Assembly (NCBI GenBank): GCA_900544815.1
Contig: UQWT01000048.1
Span: 1-17,342 of the forward strand
Source: an uncultured Bacteroidales bacterium
Lineage (GTDB): Bacteria > Bacteroidota > Bacteroidia > Bacteroidales > UBA932
DNA length: 17,342 nucleotides
Direction: 5' to 3'
A program made the position numbers and the translations under genes. Of this stretch, positions 1 to 4,999 are shown in pieces (the stretch's first letter is position 1; each line of letters begins with the position of its first letter). Below the pieces are notes generated by a model. It was not told the origin of the DNA, ran no database searches, and was given only the letters and a program-made list of their open reading frames with translations.

Positions 1-207
1 GCCGGATAAAATATCATCTGTTTTAGTTTCGGGAGGCATCATCAGCTGCGGCATGCTTAAATCCGTAGCATTCCCCTCAAAGTAAGAACGGGCTTCCTCA
101 ACTGCCGAATTGAGGCAACGTTTGTCTCCGTCAAACCATTCATGAGAACAGGAGTGGAACGCAAGGATTGCCATAAGGTAAAGAATGTGTAAGAGTCCGT
201 TTTTCAT
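1..207 (-). CDS. Putative lipoprotein, 5' part only (runs off the left edge)
   Basis: This minus-strand reading frame starts with ATG at 205-207 and stays open for 69 codons to the window edge. The N-terminus (MKNGLLHILYLMAILAF, then HSC) looks like a lipoprotein signal peptide: a charged start, a hydrophobic core and a Cys at residue 20. The lipobox (F-H-S-C) is loose, as is common in Bacteroidota. The mature part is polar (HEWFDGDKRC...), and I recognise no domain. A good promoter lies upstream at 293-323, giving an untranslated leader of about 80 bases with a possible hairpin (242-247 with 269-274). Function is unknown. The signal peptide suggests export to the periplasm or outer membrane. 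Confidence 0.6.
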   Translation of the reverse strand, partial: MKNGLLHILYLMAILAFHSCSHEWFDGDKRCLNSAVEEARSYFEGNATDLSMPQLMMPPETKTDDILSG

Positions 208-292
208 AAAAATGTTTTTTAAATAAATGATATGGGACACTGTGCCGAAATGGGACAACGGATACTACCGGCACTTTCTAAGGATGCTATCG

Positions 293-323
293 CAAAGTTA
301 AATATTATTATTACAAAAGCAAA
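293..323 (-). promoter_or_regulatory. Promoter for the 1-207 lipoprotein gene
   Basis: On the minus strand TTTG (323-320) is followed by a 19-bp spacer and TAACTTTG (300-293). This matches the Bacteroidota -33/-7 consensus (TTTG, then TAnnTTTG). Transcription would start near 287-290, about 80 bases before the ATG. Confidence 0.7.
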
Positions 324-391
324 TATGATATGGATATTGTGGCTATTCAAACAATTTATATGTAATTAATATTGATAGTTTGAACCCGAAC

Positions 392-491
392 ATGAAAATC
401 TTTGAAATTAATTCGTCCAAATTGATATATCAAAGATTTTCATTGTGAGAGAGAACGATAGCGAACGGCTATCAGACTCTCACAAATTTTT
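392..491 (+). ncRNA. Tandem hairpins ending in a T-run; possible small RNA or terminator
   Basis: A perfect 14-bp inverted repeat (392-405 with 430-443, 24-base loop) abuts a second hairpin. The second has a 9-bp stem (443-451 with 477-485) and an inner 6-bp stem (457-462 with 468-473) closing a 5-base loop. A T-run follows (487-491, then more T/A). The second hairpin plus T-run resembles an intrinsic terminator on the plus strand, but no plus-strand gene precedes it. That leaves a short RNA of about 100 bases as one possibility. A promoter is doubtful: TAGTTTG near 375-381 is one base short of the -7 consensus. Confidence 0.3.
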
Positions 492-513
492 AATTATTTT
501 TTAAATTAAAAAT

Positions 514-544
514 TTTGATAGTATGAAAAATCTGTTTACATTTG
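514..544 (+). promoter_or_regulatory. Promoter of tRNA-Asp
   Basis: TTTG (514-517), a 19-bp spacer and TACATTTG (537-544) match the Bacteroidota -33/-7 consensus exactly. The expected start near 548-551 leaves about 35 bases of leader before the mature tRNA 5' end at 584. Confidence 0.75.
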
Positions 545-583
545 CAGTCCCAAAGCGGAAGAAAGCCGCGAAGGGAGAGAATT

Positions 584-658
584 GGTGCGGTAGTTCAGCC
601 TGGTTAGAATACCTGCCTGTCACGCAGGGGGTCGCGGGTTCGAGTCCCGTCCGCACCG
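584..658 (+). tRNA. tRNA-Asp (anticodon GTC)
   Basis: The cloverleaf can be drawn completely. The acceptor stem is GGTGCGG (584-590) with CCGCACC (651-657), with discriminator G at 658. The D stem is 593-596 with 607-610. The anticodon stem is CCTGC (612-616) with GCAGG (624-628), enclosing a 7-base loop with GTC at 619-621. The variable loop has five bases. The T stem is 634-638 with 646-650 around TTCGAGT. Discriminator G fits tRNA-Asp. CCA is not encoded (CAG follows), so the 3' end must be added by CCA-adding enzyme. It is flanked by its own promoter and terminator and so appears monocistronic. Confidence 0.95.
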
Positions 659-661
659 CAG

Positions 662-703
662 AAGAGGATGTTCCAAATATGATTGGTCGTCCTCTTTTCT
701 TTT
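662..703 (+). terminator. Terminator of tRNA-Asp
   Basis: The stem AAGAGGA (662-668) pairs with TCCTCTT (690-696). An inner stem CCAA (673-676) with TTGG (683-686) sits inside it. The T-rich tract TTCTTTT follows immediately, at the expected distance behind the tRNA. Confidence 0.7.
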
Positions 704-769
704 AGGTGCCATTATTAAATATCACCAATAATGGTGATTATTCCCGTAAAAAATACCTAATTCTTGGAA

Positions 770-800
770 TTGCAGCAGCTAAAGTTACCCCATACCTTTG
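770..800 (+). promoter_or_regulatory. Promoter with no following ORF
   Basis: TTG (770-772), a 20-bp spacer and TACCTTTG (793-800) fit the Bacteroidota consensus, with a partial -33 box. Inverted copies of CCTAATT (756-762 with 807-813) and AATTGCA (768-774 with 804-810) flank the -7 box and could form a hairpin or a protein-binding site. Confidence 0.45.
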
Positions 801-803
801 CAT

Positions 804-1004
804 TGCAATTAGGAATTAAATGGCATACGTAGTTACAACATACTCTCAACAATTTTTTCGGCCATTGATTGAGATATATTCGTTAAACTAAAAGTTGTAT
901 ATGTATTCATAAATCTCTTATTGTTGTTTTATTATTGTTTTTCGATTCAAGCTTTAAGCACAGCGCAAAAAAACCTTACTCAAACACACGGTAAGGTTTT
1001 TTGC
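804..1004 (+). ncRNA. Candidate small RNA (promoter-to-terminator unit without an ORF)
   Basis: A consensus promoter at 770-800 and a strong terminator at 965-1004 delimit a transcript of about 200 bases with no convincing reading frame. Local pairing is possible: ATGGC near 820 with GCCAT near 864, and CTCAA near 845 with TTGAG near 870. The sequence is AT-rich and I do not recognise a known RNA family. It could equally be a spacer whose terminator insulates the adjacent DnaA-box cluster from transcription. Confidence 0.25.
965..1004. terminator. Strong bidirectional intrinsic terminator
   Basis: GCAAAAAAACCTTAC (965-979) pairs with GTAAGGTTTTTTGC (991-1004). That gives 14 base pairs with one extra A and an 11-base loop. 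There is a T-run on each strand, so it can work in both directions. It lies directly next to the DnaA-box cluster. Confidence 0.75.
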
Positions 1005-1007
1005 TGT

Positions 1008-1146
1008 TTATTCACAAAAGTTCACAGTATACAAACGGTTGTTGATAACTTATTAACTAAAAAACGGCAAATTGTTAATAACTATATTAAACTCCTTATA
1101 CACATGGATTTATGTTGTTGATAAACTGTTAATAAACTATTAATAA
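1008..1146. other. oriC: Candidate replication origin: cluster of DnaA-box-like 9-mers
   Basis: Two perfect matches to the TTATnCACA DnaA box are TTATTCACA (1008-1016) and TTATACACA (1096-1104). They are interspersed with reverse-orientation variants: TGTTGATAA (1040-1048 and 1116-1124), TGTTAATAA (1073-1081 and 1127-1135) and TATTAATAA (1138-1146). The last three begin at 1116, 1127 and 1138, exactly 11 bp apart, so they lie on the same face of the helix. The interval from 1040 to 1073 is also a multiple of 11. The surroundings are AT-rich and gene-free, and a bidirectional terminator (965-1004) shields the left side. No dnaA gene is in the window. GC skew could not be measured. The biotin operon would be head-on to a fork leaving this site, which is a mild point against. 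Confidence 0.5.
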
Positions 1147-1188
1147 GTATGTTCACTAACATGCAGATTTTTCCTTGCTATGTAATAA

Positions 1189-1244
1189 GCTTTGGCTTTG
1201 GCCTTAGCTTTGGCTAATTTAATTTTGAAAGCCAACGCCAATGC
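1189..1244. repeat. Inverted arrays of TTTGGC / GCCAAC hexamers
   Basis: Tandem hexamers TTTGGC, TTTGGC, CTTAGC, TTTGGC (1191-1214) face GCCAAC, GCCAAT, GC (1231-1244) across a 16-base AT-rich spacer. The arms are imperfect reverse complements and could form a hairpin. The same hexamer recurs at 1335-1411, 11986-11997, 12296-12319 and 14049-14066. Confidence 0.6.
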
Positions 1245-1304
1245 AGTATTAGTTTATTGTTTATGGTTAAAAGTTTAAAGAAATTTTTTTTCATCTTTAT
1301 GCTA

Positions 1305-1411
1305 TAAACTATACACTTTCAACTATTAGCTATATTTGGCATTTGCTTTAGCTCTCTCTACCCTCTCTACTTAAAAACGCCGGCGCTAACGATAAGACCA
1401 ACGCCAACGCC
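1305..1411. repeat. Composite intergenic repeat (21-mer, hexamers, pyrimidine tract)
   Basis: In order there is: a 21-base word (1305-1325) identical to 12268-12288; hexamers TTTGGC, ATTTGC, TTTAGC (1335-1352); a CTCTCTAC-type pyrimidine tract (1353-1371); and GCCGGC, GCTAAC, GATAAG, ACCAAC, GCCAAC, GCC in one hexamer register (1379-1411). The same three ingredients recur at 12219-12321. Confidence 0.55.
1373..1408 (-). terminator. Possible rsmD terminator
   Basis: On the minus strand GTTGGCG (1408-1402) can pair with CGCCGGC (1385-1379), using two G-T pairs, followed by a T-run (1377-1373). It lies just past the rsmD stop codon. The stem is built from the hexamer repeat, so its terminator role is uncertain. 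Confidence 0.4.
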
Positions 1412-1418
1412 TTTATAA

Positions 1419-1952
1419 TTATTTTTGAAAAAATGAAAAATGGACATTGCCGTACTTGCGCTCTTTGACAAATAGCGGATGCTGTTCAAAATTGTTTGCT
1501 GCAGAATGTTCAAGGATAAAGAGCCCTCCATCTTCCAATATGTCTGCATCCAGTACCTTATTAGGAATGGTGTCAAATCCGTCTAAAGCGTATGGAGGAT
1601 CTGCAAATATGAGATTGAATTTTTTTGTGCAGATTTCAAGAAAATCAAATACATTATGCTTTACAACACGCATACTTCTTATCCCAAGAGACCTTGCTGT
1701 CTGTGAAATGAACCTTGCATTTGACGGATTCATCTCAACTGATACAATTTCACGTGCCCCTCTCGATGCAAATTCTGCGCTTATGCTTCCTGTTCCTGAG
1801 AATAGATCCAAAAGGACGGTATCCTCAAAATTTACCTGATTGTTTAGTATGTTAAAGAGTCCCTCCTTAGCGAAATCTGTGGTGGGACGAGCTGCATAAC
1901 CGGCAGGCGGCATTATTGTTTTACCCTTAAGTGTTCCTCCAATTATTCTCAT
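1419..1952 (-). CDS. rsmD: 16S rRNA (guanine-966-N2)-methyltransferase RsmD
   Basis: RsmD transfers a methyl group from SAM to N2 of G966 in 16S rRNA during small-subunit assembly. The 177-residue length is normal. The family start (MRIIGGTLKGK) is present, followed by RPTTDFAKEGLFN, the SAM-binding motif DLFSGTGS (residues 49-56), the acidic SVEMN (71-75) after the second strand, and the catalytic DPPY (118-121) typical of N2-guanine and N6-adenine methyltransferases. It lies 6 bases downstream of the DUF3822 gene and is almost certainly cotranscribed with it. Start and stop are both clear, and no anomalies were seen. Confidence 0.92.
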   Translation of the reverse strand: MRIIGGTLKGKTIMPPAGYAARPTTDFAKEGLFNILNNQVNFEDTVLLDLFSGTGSISAEFASRGAREIVSVEMNPSNARFISQTARSLGIRSMRVVKHNVFDFLEICTKKFNLIFADPPYALDGFDTIPNKVLDADILEDGGLFILEHSAANNFEQHPLFVKERKYGNVHFSFFQK

Positions 1953-1958
1953 AATGCA

Positions 1959-2495
1959 CTAACGTATACTTATTATATTGCAATCAGGCTCATAGACCTC
2001 AATTGTATTGAAATAGTTATTTAGTAGCTCCATTTTATGACTGTCTATTGTATTGTACAGCCTTATATGTGTTAAGGCAGGGTTTAGCTGCAACTCTTTA
2101 AGCGCAAGAAACAGATAGTAGAGAGCACTGTTAAAATCTCCTGTATTATACGTATTTATTAGTTTCAAATCATTCCCTACTGCTGCCGCTATGTGTGTGA
2201 TTTTATGGCGTCTGTCTATGCTCATTATAACCTTGTTATGGCTTTTCATCTCCATAAGTCTGTTATAGAAATACAGGGAAAGCGGATAAATATTCCTGTC
2301 GCTCTGCTGCCATGAATCAAATATCTCCGGATAAGCATAAACCATAAACGCTGCCGTCCCCTCTAACTTTACAGATTTAGCAACCATTCCTCCCTCTAAA
2401 TTAAACAGATTTTGGAGATAGCTGCTTTTTACCTGCGGTGAGAACAACGATTCCGGCACAAGTGTAAAGTATGATGTTGAAAAGTAATAATCCAT
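1959..2495 (-). CDS. DUF3822 family protein, short form
   Basis: This 178-residue protein resembles the C-terminal two thirds of DUF3822 proteins, which in Bacteroidota usually precede rsmD. As I recall, family members are about 260-270 residues. Recognisable pieces are FTLVPESLF (residues 10-18) and the stretch NTYNTGDFNSALYYLFLAL (114-132), matching the family pattern of a conserved N-x-(Y/F) followed by a helix. In full-length relatives the first motif sits some 80-90 residues from the start, so the N-terminal part seems absent. I found no remnant in any frame upstream, because 2496-2630 is a promoter and a terminator. The ATG lies only 4 bases after a -7 box. Biochemical function is unknown; the family fold is thought to be actin/HSP70-ATPase-like. 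Confidence 0.7.
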   Translation of the reverse strand: MDYYFSTSYFTLVPESLFSPQVKSSYLQNLFNLEGGMVAKSVKLEGTAAFMVYAYPEIFDSWQQSDRNIYPLSLYFYNRLMEMKSHNKVIMSIDRRHKITHIAAAVGNDLKLINTYNTGDFNSALYYLFLALKELQLNPALTHIRLYNTIDSHKMELLNNYFNTIEVYEPDCNIISIR

Positions 2496-2499
2496 ACCT

Positions 2500-2531
2500 C
2501 AAAAGTATATATTTTTTTTCTTCCCGACAAA
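2500..2531 (-). promoter_or_regulatory. Promoter of the DUF3822-rsmD operon
   Basis: Minus-strand TTTG (2531-2528), a 20-bp spacer and TACTTTTG (2507-2500) match the consensus. The start codon at 2495 is 4 bases beyond the -7 box, so the transcript would have almost no leader. Confidence 0.65.
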
Positions 2532-2560
2532 CCAAAAAAGTTACCACAAAGGGTAGTTGC

Positions 2561-2595
2561 AATAAAAACGAAAAGGGATGACCGCGGCCATCCCT
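2561..2595 (-). terminator. Terminator of the membrane-anchored protein gene
   Basis: AGGGATG (minus 2595-2589) pairs with CATCCCT (2580-2574) around a GC-rich loop containing CCGCGG. A T-rich tract (TTTCGTTTTTATT) follows on the minus strand. It lies 36 bases past the stop codon at 2631. Confidence 0.7.
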
Positions 2596-2630
2596 CTCTT
2601 ATTATATCTGTTTAGGAGTGAGTGTTGTTA

Positions 2631-3236
2631 TTACTCCCAGTTACCCGCATTGTTATTAGGTGTTTCAACATTACCTACTCTAAGACCAGGGTACTGTCCC
2701 AATTTCTCTCTCTCTGCGTTAAGGTTAATGATAAGCTGTCTGTCCAAACCTTTAAGCAATGAGTTGAAAGGCATACAAGCCTCAAACAAAGGAACATTTA
2801 CGCCAGATACAGATTTAACTGCAGACTGCATAATAACCTTTTCTCCACCTGAGAATGGAATTATTCCAATAGAGTCAATAGAGAAACCTGCTCTTTTCAA
2901 CAAGGTATCCTTAACGTTAATCTTAATACTGTCTCTTCTTACAAGTTTCTGTGCTACAGCTAAAGAGTCATCCATAGATCCAATCTGCTTAACAATGGTA
3001 ATGAAGTCATTGTTGTAGAAGTTCTTAAGTGAATCGATGCTGTTGGTAAATCTTCCATATTTACCTTTGAAAGCAACCTGAAGTGTACGAATGTCTTTAA
3101 GTCTTTGAATACCAACTGCCTCTCTGGCTGTTTTGTCGTCTTTGAACTTCACTGGTTCCGCGATGCTTGCAACAACTAAGTAAACAAGTGCAATTATAAT
3201 CAGCGGAAAAACTACGTAGGTTAATATTTTTTTCAT
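2631..3236 (-). CDS. Membrane-anchored periplasmic protein of unknown function
   Basis: This is a 201-residue protein with one N-terminal membrane helix (about residues 5-26, after MKK) and a periplasmic remainder. The segment REAVGIQRLKDIRTLQ, then KYGRFTNSIDSL (about 38-70), resembles the helix-and-loop arrangement seen after the anchor in type IV pilin-like and pseudopilin proteins. There is no clear prepilin peptidase site and no pilus gene nearby, so I make no functional call. The C-terminus is polar and asparagine-rich (ETPNNNAGNWE). It has its own promoter and terminator, so it appears monocistronic. Similar proteins are, I believe, common in Bacteroidales. Confidence 0.75.
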   Translation of the reverse strand: MKKILTYVVFPLIIIALVYLVVASIAEPVKFKDDKTAREAVGIQRLKDIRTLQVAFKGKYGRFTNSIDSLKNFYNNDFITIVKQIGSMDDSLAVAQKLVRRDSIKINVKDTLLKRAGFSIDSIGIIPFSGGEKVIMQSAVKSVSGVNVPLFEACMPFNSLLKGLDRQLIINLNAEREKLGQYPGLRVGNVETPNNNAGNWE

Positions 3237-3266
3237 TTGATTAAATGTGATTATTTTTCTTTGCTA

Positions 3267-3298
3267 CAAAAGTAAAAAATATATTTAAACCCCGCAAT
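3267..3298 (-). promoter_or_regulatory. Promoter of the 2631-3236 gene
   Basis: Minus-strand ATTG (3298-3295), a 20-bp spacer and TACTTTTG (3274-3267). The start is expected near 3262, leaving a leader of about 26 bases. It overlaps the divergent promoter of the DHH phosphoesterase gene. Confidence 0.6.
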
Positions 3299-3313
3299 AT
3301 ATTTTTAATTTTG
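3284..3313 (+). promoter_or_regulatory. Promoter of the DHH phosphoesterase operon
   Basis: TTTA (3284-3287), an 18-bp spacer and TAATTTTG (3306-3313) give a consensus -7 box with a near-consensus -33 box. The ATG at 3331 lies about 13 bases past the expected start. It is interleaved with the divergent promoter at 3267-3298, so the two may compete. Confidence 0.6.
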
Positions 3314-3330
3314 CAGGGTAAAAATTAAAA

Positions 3331-4368
3331 ATGGGCAGGGATTCAGCTATGCAAGAATATAGAGATTTACAAGAAATTTTGTTGAGTGATAAGAACTTGT
3401 TGTTTGTGGGCCACACAAACCCGGATGGAGACTGTATTGGTTCCTTAACAGGGTTGTTTCATTTTATTACAGACAAAACCGGCCATACAGACAATATAAA
3501 TATGGTTGTCCCCAATGATTATCCATATTTTTTGAATTTCTTGGATGAAAATAGGCGCGTTATGACGTATGATAAGTATGAGGAGGAGGTAAACAGATTG
3601 GTGGATAATGCAGATGTAGTTGTGTGTATGGATTTCAATATGTTTAAAAGAGTAGAGAAATTAGGTGAAAGGATTTCCGCCTGTAAGGCTAAGAAGATTC
3701 TTATAGATCATCATCCGTTTCCCGACAAATCTCAATTTGATATAGCGGTTTCAAGACCAGAATTTTCGTCAACTTGCGAAGTTGTCTATTCGCTTATCAA
3801 AGGTTGGCATAACAGGAAGAATCAACCTCCTGTCCCTTTGTCAGCTGCCGTATCCCTTTATACGGGACTTGTTACAGACACCAATAATTTTGCAAATTCT
3901 GTTCTGCCCTCAACTTTTATTATGGCGGGAGAGCTTATGCAGGCCGGAGTTGACAAAGAGCGGGTACAATCCATGATTTACGGTGGTTTTCACGAAGGCA
4001 GAATGAGGCTTATGGGATATATGCTGCATGAAAATATGAAGATATTCCCTAATCTTAAAGCTGCTATAATGATCTTGAACAAGAGGACAAAAGACAGATA
4101 TAAATTTCAGGATGGAGATTCGGAAGGGTTTGTGAACCTTGCATTGGGTATAAAAGATATTGCTATAAGCGGGTTTTTTACGGAGGCAGATGGATTTATA
4201 AAGGTATCATTACGGTCAAAAGAGGGTTATACTGTAAACGATTTGGCAAAAGAGTATTTTAATGGTGGAGGTCATGCAAGGGCAGCCGGCGGAAGAATAT
4301 ATATACCTGTAGATGAGGTTGAAAGTTATTTTATTGAGGCTTTAGAGAAATTTGAACAAAAGGCATAG
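3331..4368 (+). CDS. nrnA: DHH/DHHA1 phosphoesterase, NrnA type (oligoribonuclease / pAp phosphatase)
   Basis: NrnA-type enzymes degrade 2-5 nucleotide RNAs and remove the 3' phosphate of pAp, in the cytoplasm, using Mn2+. The 345 residues contain all family motifs: NPDGD (residues 30-34, motif I), the metal-binding Asp of CMDFN (D101), DHH (126-128, motif III), GLVTDTNNF (179-187, motif IV) and the DHHA1 motif GGGHARAAGG (312-321). An alternative Met at residue 7 (3349) is possible. 3331 is used because it follows the promoter closely and the N-terminus adds little. The two lipoprotein genes downstream may be partly cotranscribed. The exact substrate preference cannot be read from sequence. 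Confidence 0.88.
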   Translation: MGRDSAMQEYRDLQEILLSDKNLLFVGHTNPDGDCIGSLTGLFHFITDKTGHTDNINMVVPNDYPYFLNFLDENRRVMTYDKYEEEVNRLVDNADVVVCMDFNMFKRVEKLGERISACKAKKILIDHHPFPDKSQFDIAVSRPEFSSTCEVVYSLIKGWHNRKNQPPVPLSAAVSLYTGLVTDTNNFANSVLPSTFIMAGELMQAGVDKERVQSMIYGGFHEGRMRLMGYMLHENMKIFPNLKAAIMILNKRTKDRYKFQDGDSEGFVNLALGIKDIAISGFFTEADGFIKVSLRSKEGYTVNDLAKEYFNGGGHARAAGGRIYIPVDEVESYFIEALEKFEQKA

Positions 4369-4412
4369 CTTTTGCTATGGGCAATGTTGCCTGTAAAACA
4401 GATGATTGTTAT

Positions 4413-4946
4413 ATGGCTGAATATTATTATAAAAAAGTACTACTCATATTCTTAGGTGTTGTCCTGCTGTTTGTTTCAGGTTCTTGTCAGAAACAGGAGC
4501 GTGAGAATAATATAGCAAAACAGGAGGCGCAGATAGATACATATGTTGAAAGTCAGACGAAGGATAGTGTCGTTTTTAACAACGGCGTTTACAGGATTAT
4601 AAAGAGATTTGGGAATGGTGCAGAGTTGGAAAAAGGGGATTCTGTCTATTTCTACTACGCTATATACAAGTTTAGCTCCGGAAAGGGGGAGCTGTACGTC
4701 ACCAATCAGGATTCTGTTGCAAAGGCAAATAATTTTTGTGTTACATCTGAGCCTAAATCTGCTGTACTAAACCGCAAGAATTTTATTCCGGGGCTTTTTT
4801 ATGGAATGGACGGTATGCAGCAAGGGGAGTACAGTAATTTAGTTTTCTCTTCCAGAAACGGATACGGTAATGACGTGGTATATAACATAGGTAAGAATGT
4901 GCCTCTGTTTGTTGAGGTTTGGATAGAAAAAATTGTAAAAAACTAA
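4413..4946 (+). CDS. FKBP-like peptidyl-prolyl isomerase domain lipoprotein
   Basis: From ATG 4413 the protein has 177 residues. It has a hydrophobic signal (residues 8-22), a lipobox-like VSGSC with Cys25, then a polar linker and one FKBP-like domain (about 58-175). The domain shows GVYRIIKRFGNG, GDSVYFYYAIYKF, an Asn-Phe-Ile-Pro-Gly-Leu segment in place of the usual V-I-x-G-W/L, a following GMDGMQQGE turn, and a final VPLFVEVWIEKI strand. It would fold proteins or act as a scaffold in the periplasm. An in-frame ATG at 4377 would add 12 residues (with two Cys) before the signal and sit 8 bases after the nrnA stop; I prefer 4413 because it gives a normal signal peptide. Several FKBP active-site aromatics are not obvious, so catalysis is uncertain. 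Confidence 0.75.
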   Translation: MAEYYYKKVLLIFLGVVLLFVSGSCQKQERENNIAKQEAQIDTYVESQTKDSVVFNNGVYRIIKRFGNGAELEKGDSVYFYYAIYKFSSGKGELYVTNQDSVAKANNFCVTSEPKSAVLNRKNFIPGLFYGMDGMQQGEYSNLVFSSRNGYGNDVVYNIGKNVPLFVEVWIEKIVKN

Positions 4947-4962
4947 GGTGTTAAACATAAAT

Positions 4963-4993
4963 TTTATAAATTAGGTTAAACTAAGTATCTTTG
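4963..4993 (+). promoter_or_regulatory. Promoter of the tandem-FKBP lipoprotein gene
   Basis: TTTA (4963-4966), a 19-bp spacer and TATCTTTG (4986-4993). The ATG at 5000 is only 6 bases past the -7 box, so the mRNA would have a leader of a few bases at most. Confidence 0.5.
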
Positions 4994-4999
4994 TTCATT

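Larger units (their letters stand above)
208..583. other. Non-coding stretch between the left lipoprotein gene and tRNA-Asp
   Basis: No credible coding region is present. It holds the minus-strand promoter (293-323), two abutting hairpins (392-443 and 443-485) followed by a T-rich run, and the tRNA promoter (514-544). The word ATGGGACA occurs twice in the leader of the left gene (232-239 and 250-257). The rest is AT-rich without recognisable signals. Confidence 0.6.
659..1418. other. 760-base gene-free region with transcription unit, DnaA-box cluster and repeats
   Basis: I see no credible protein gene between the tRNA and rsmD. From left to right it holds: the tRNA terminator; a small hairpin (721-726 with 733-738); a promoter (770-800) and terminator (965-1004) enclosing no ORF; a DnaA-box cluster (1008-1146); inverted arrays of TTTGGC and GCCAAC hexamers (1189-1244 and 1335-1411); a 21-base word (1305-1325) repeated perfectly at 12268-12288; and a likely rsmD terminator (1373-1408). 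The region is markedly AT-rich apart from the hexamer arrays. Confidence 0.65.

Noticed and set aside
392..448. 18-codon reading frame starting at the first hairpin
   Set aside because: Start and stop fall in the hairpin arms; the palindrome alone explains the sequence.
523..705. 60-residue plus-strand reading frame
   Set aside because: It runs straight through tRNA-Asp and its terminator; no protein is expected.
921..1121. 66-residue plus-strand reading frame
   Set aside because: It crosses the terminator at 965-1004 and the DnaA-box cluster; its composition is that of random AT-rich DNA.
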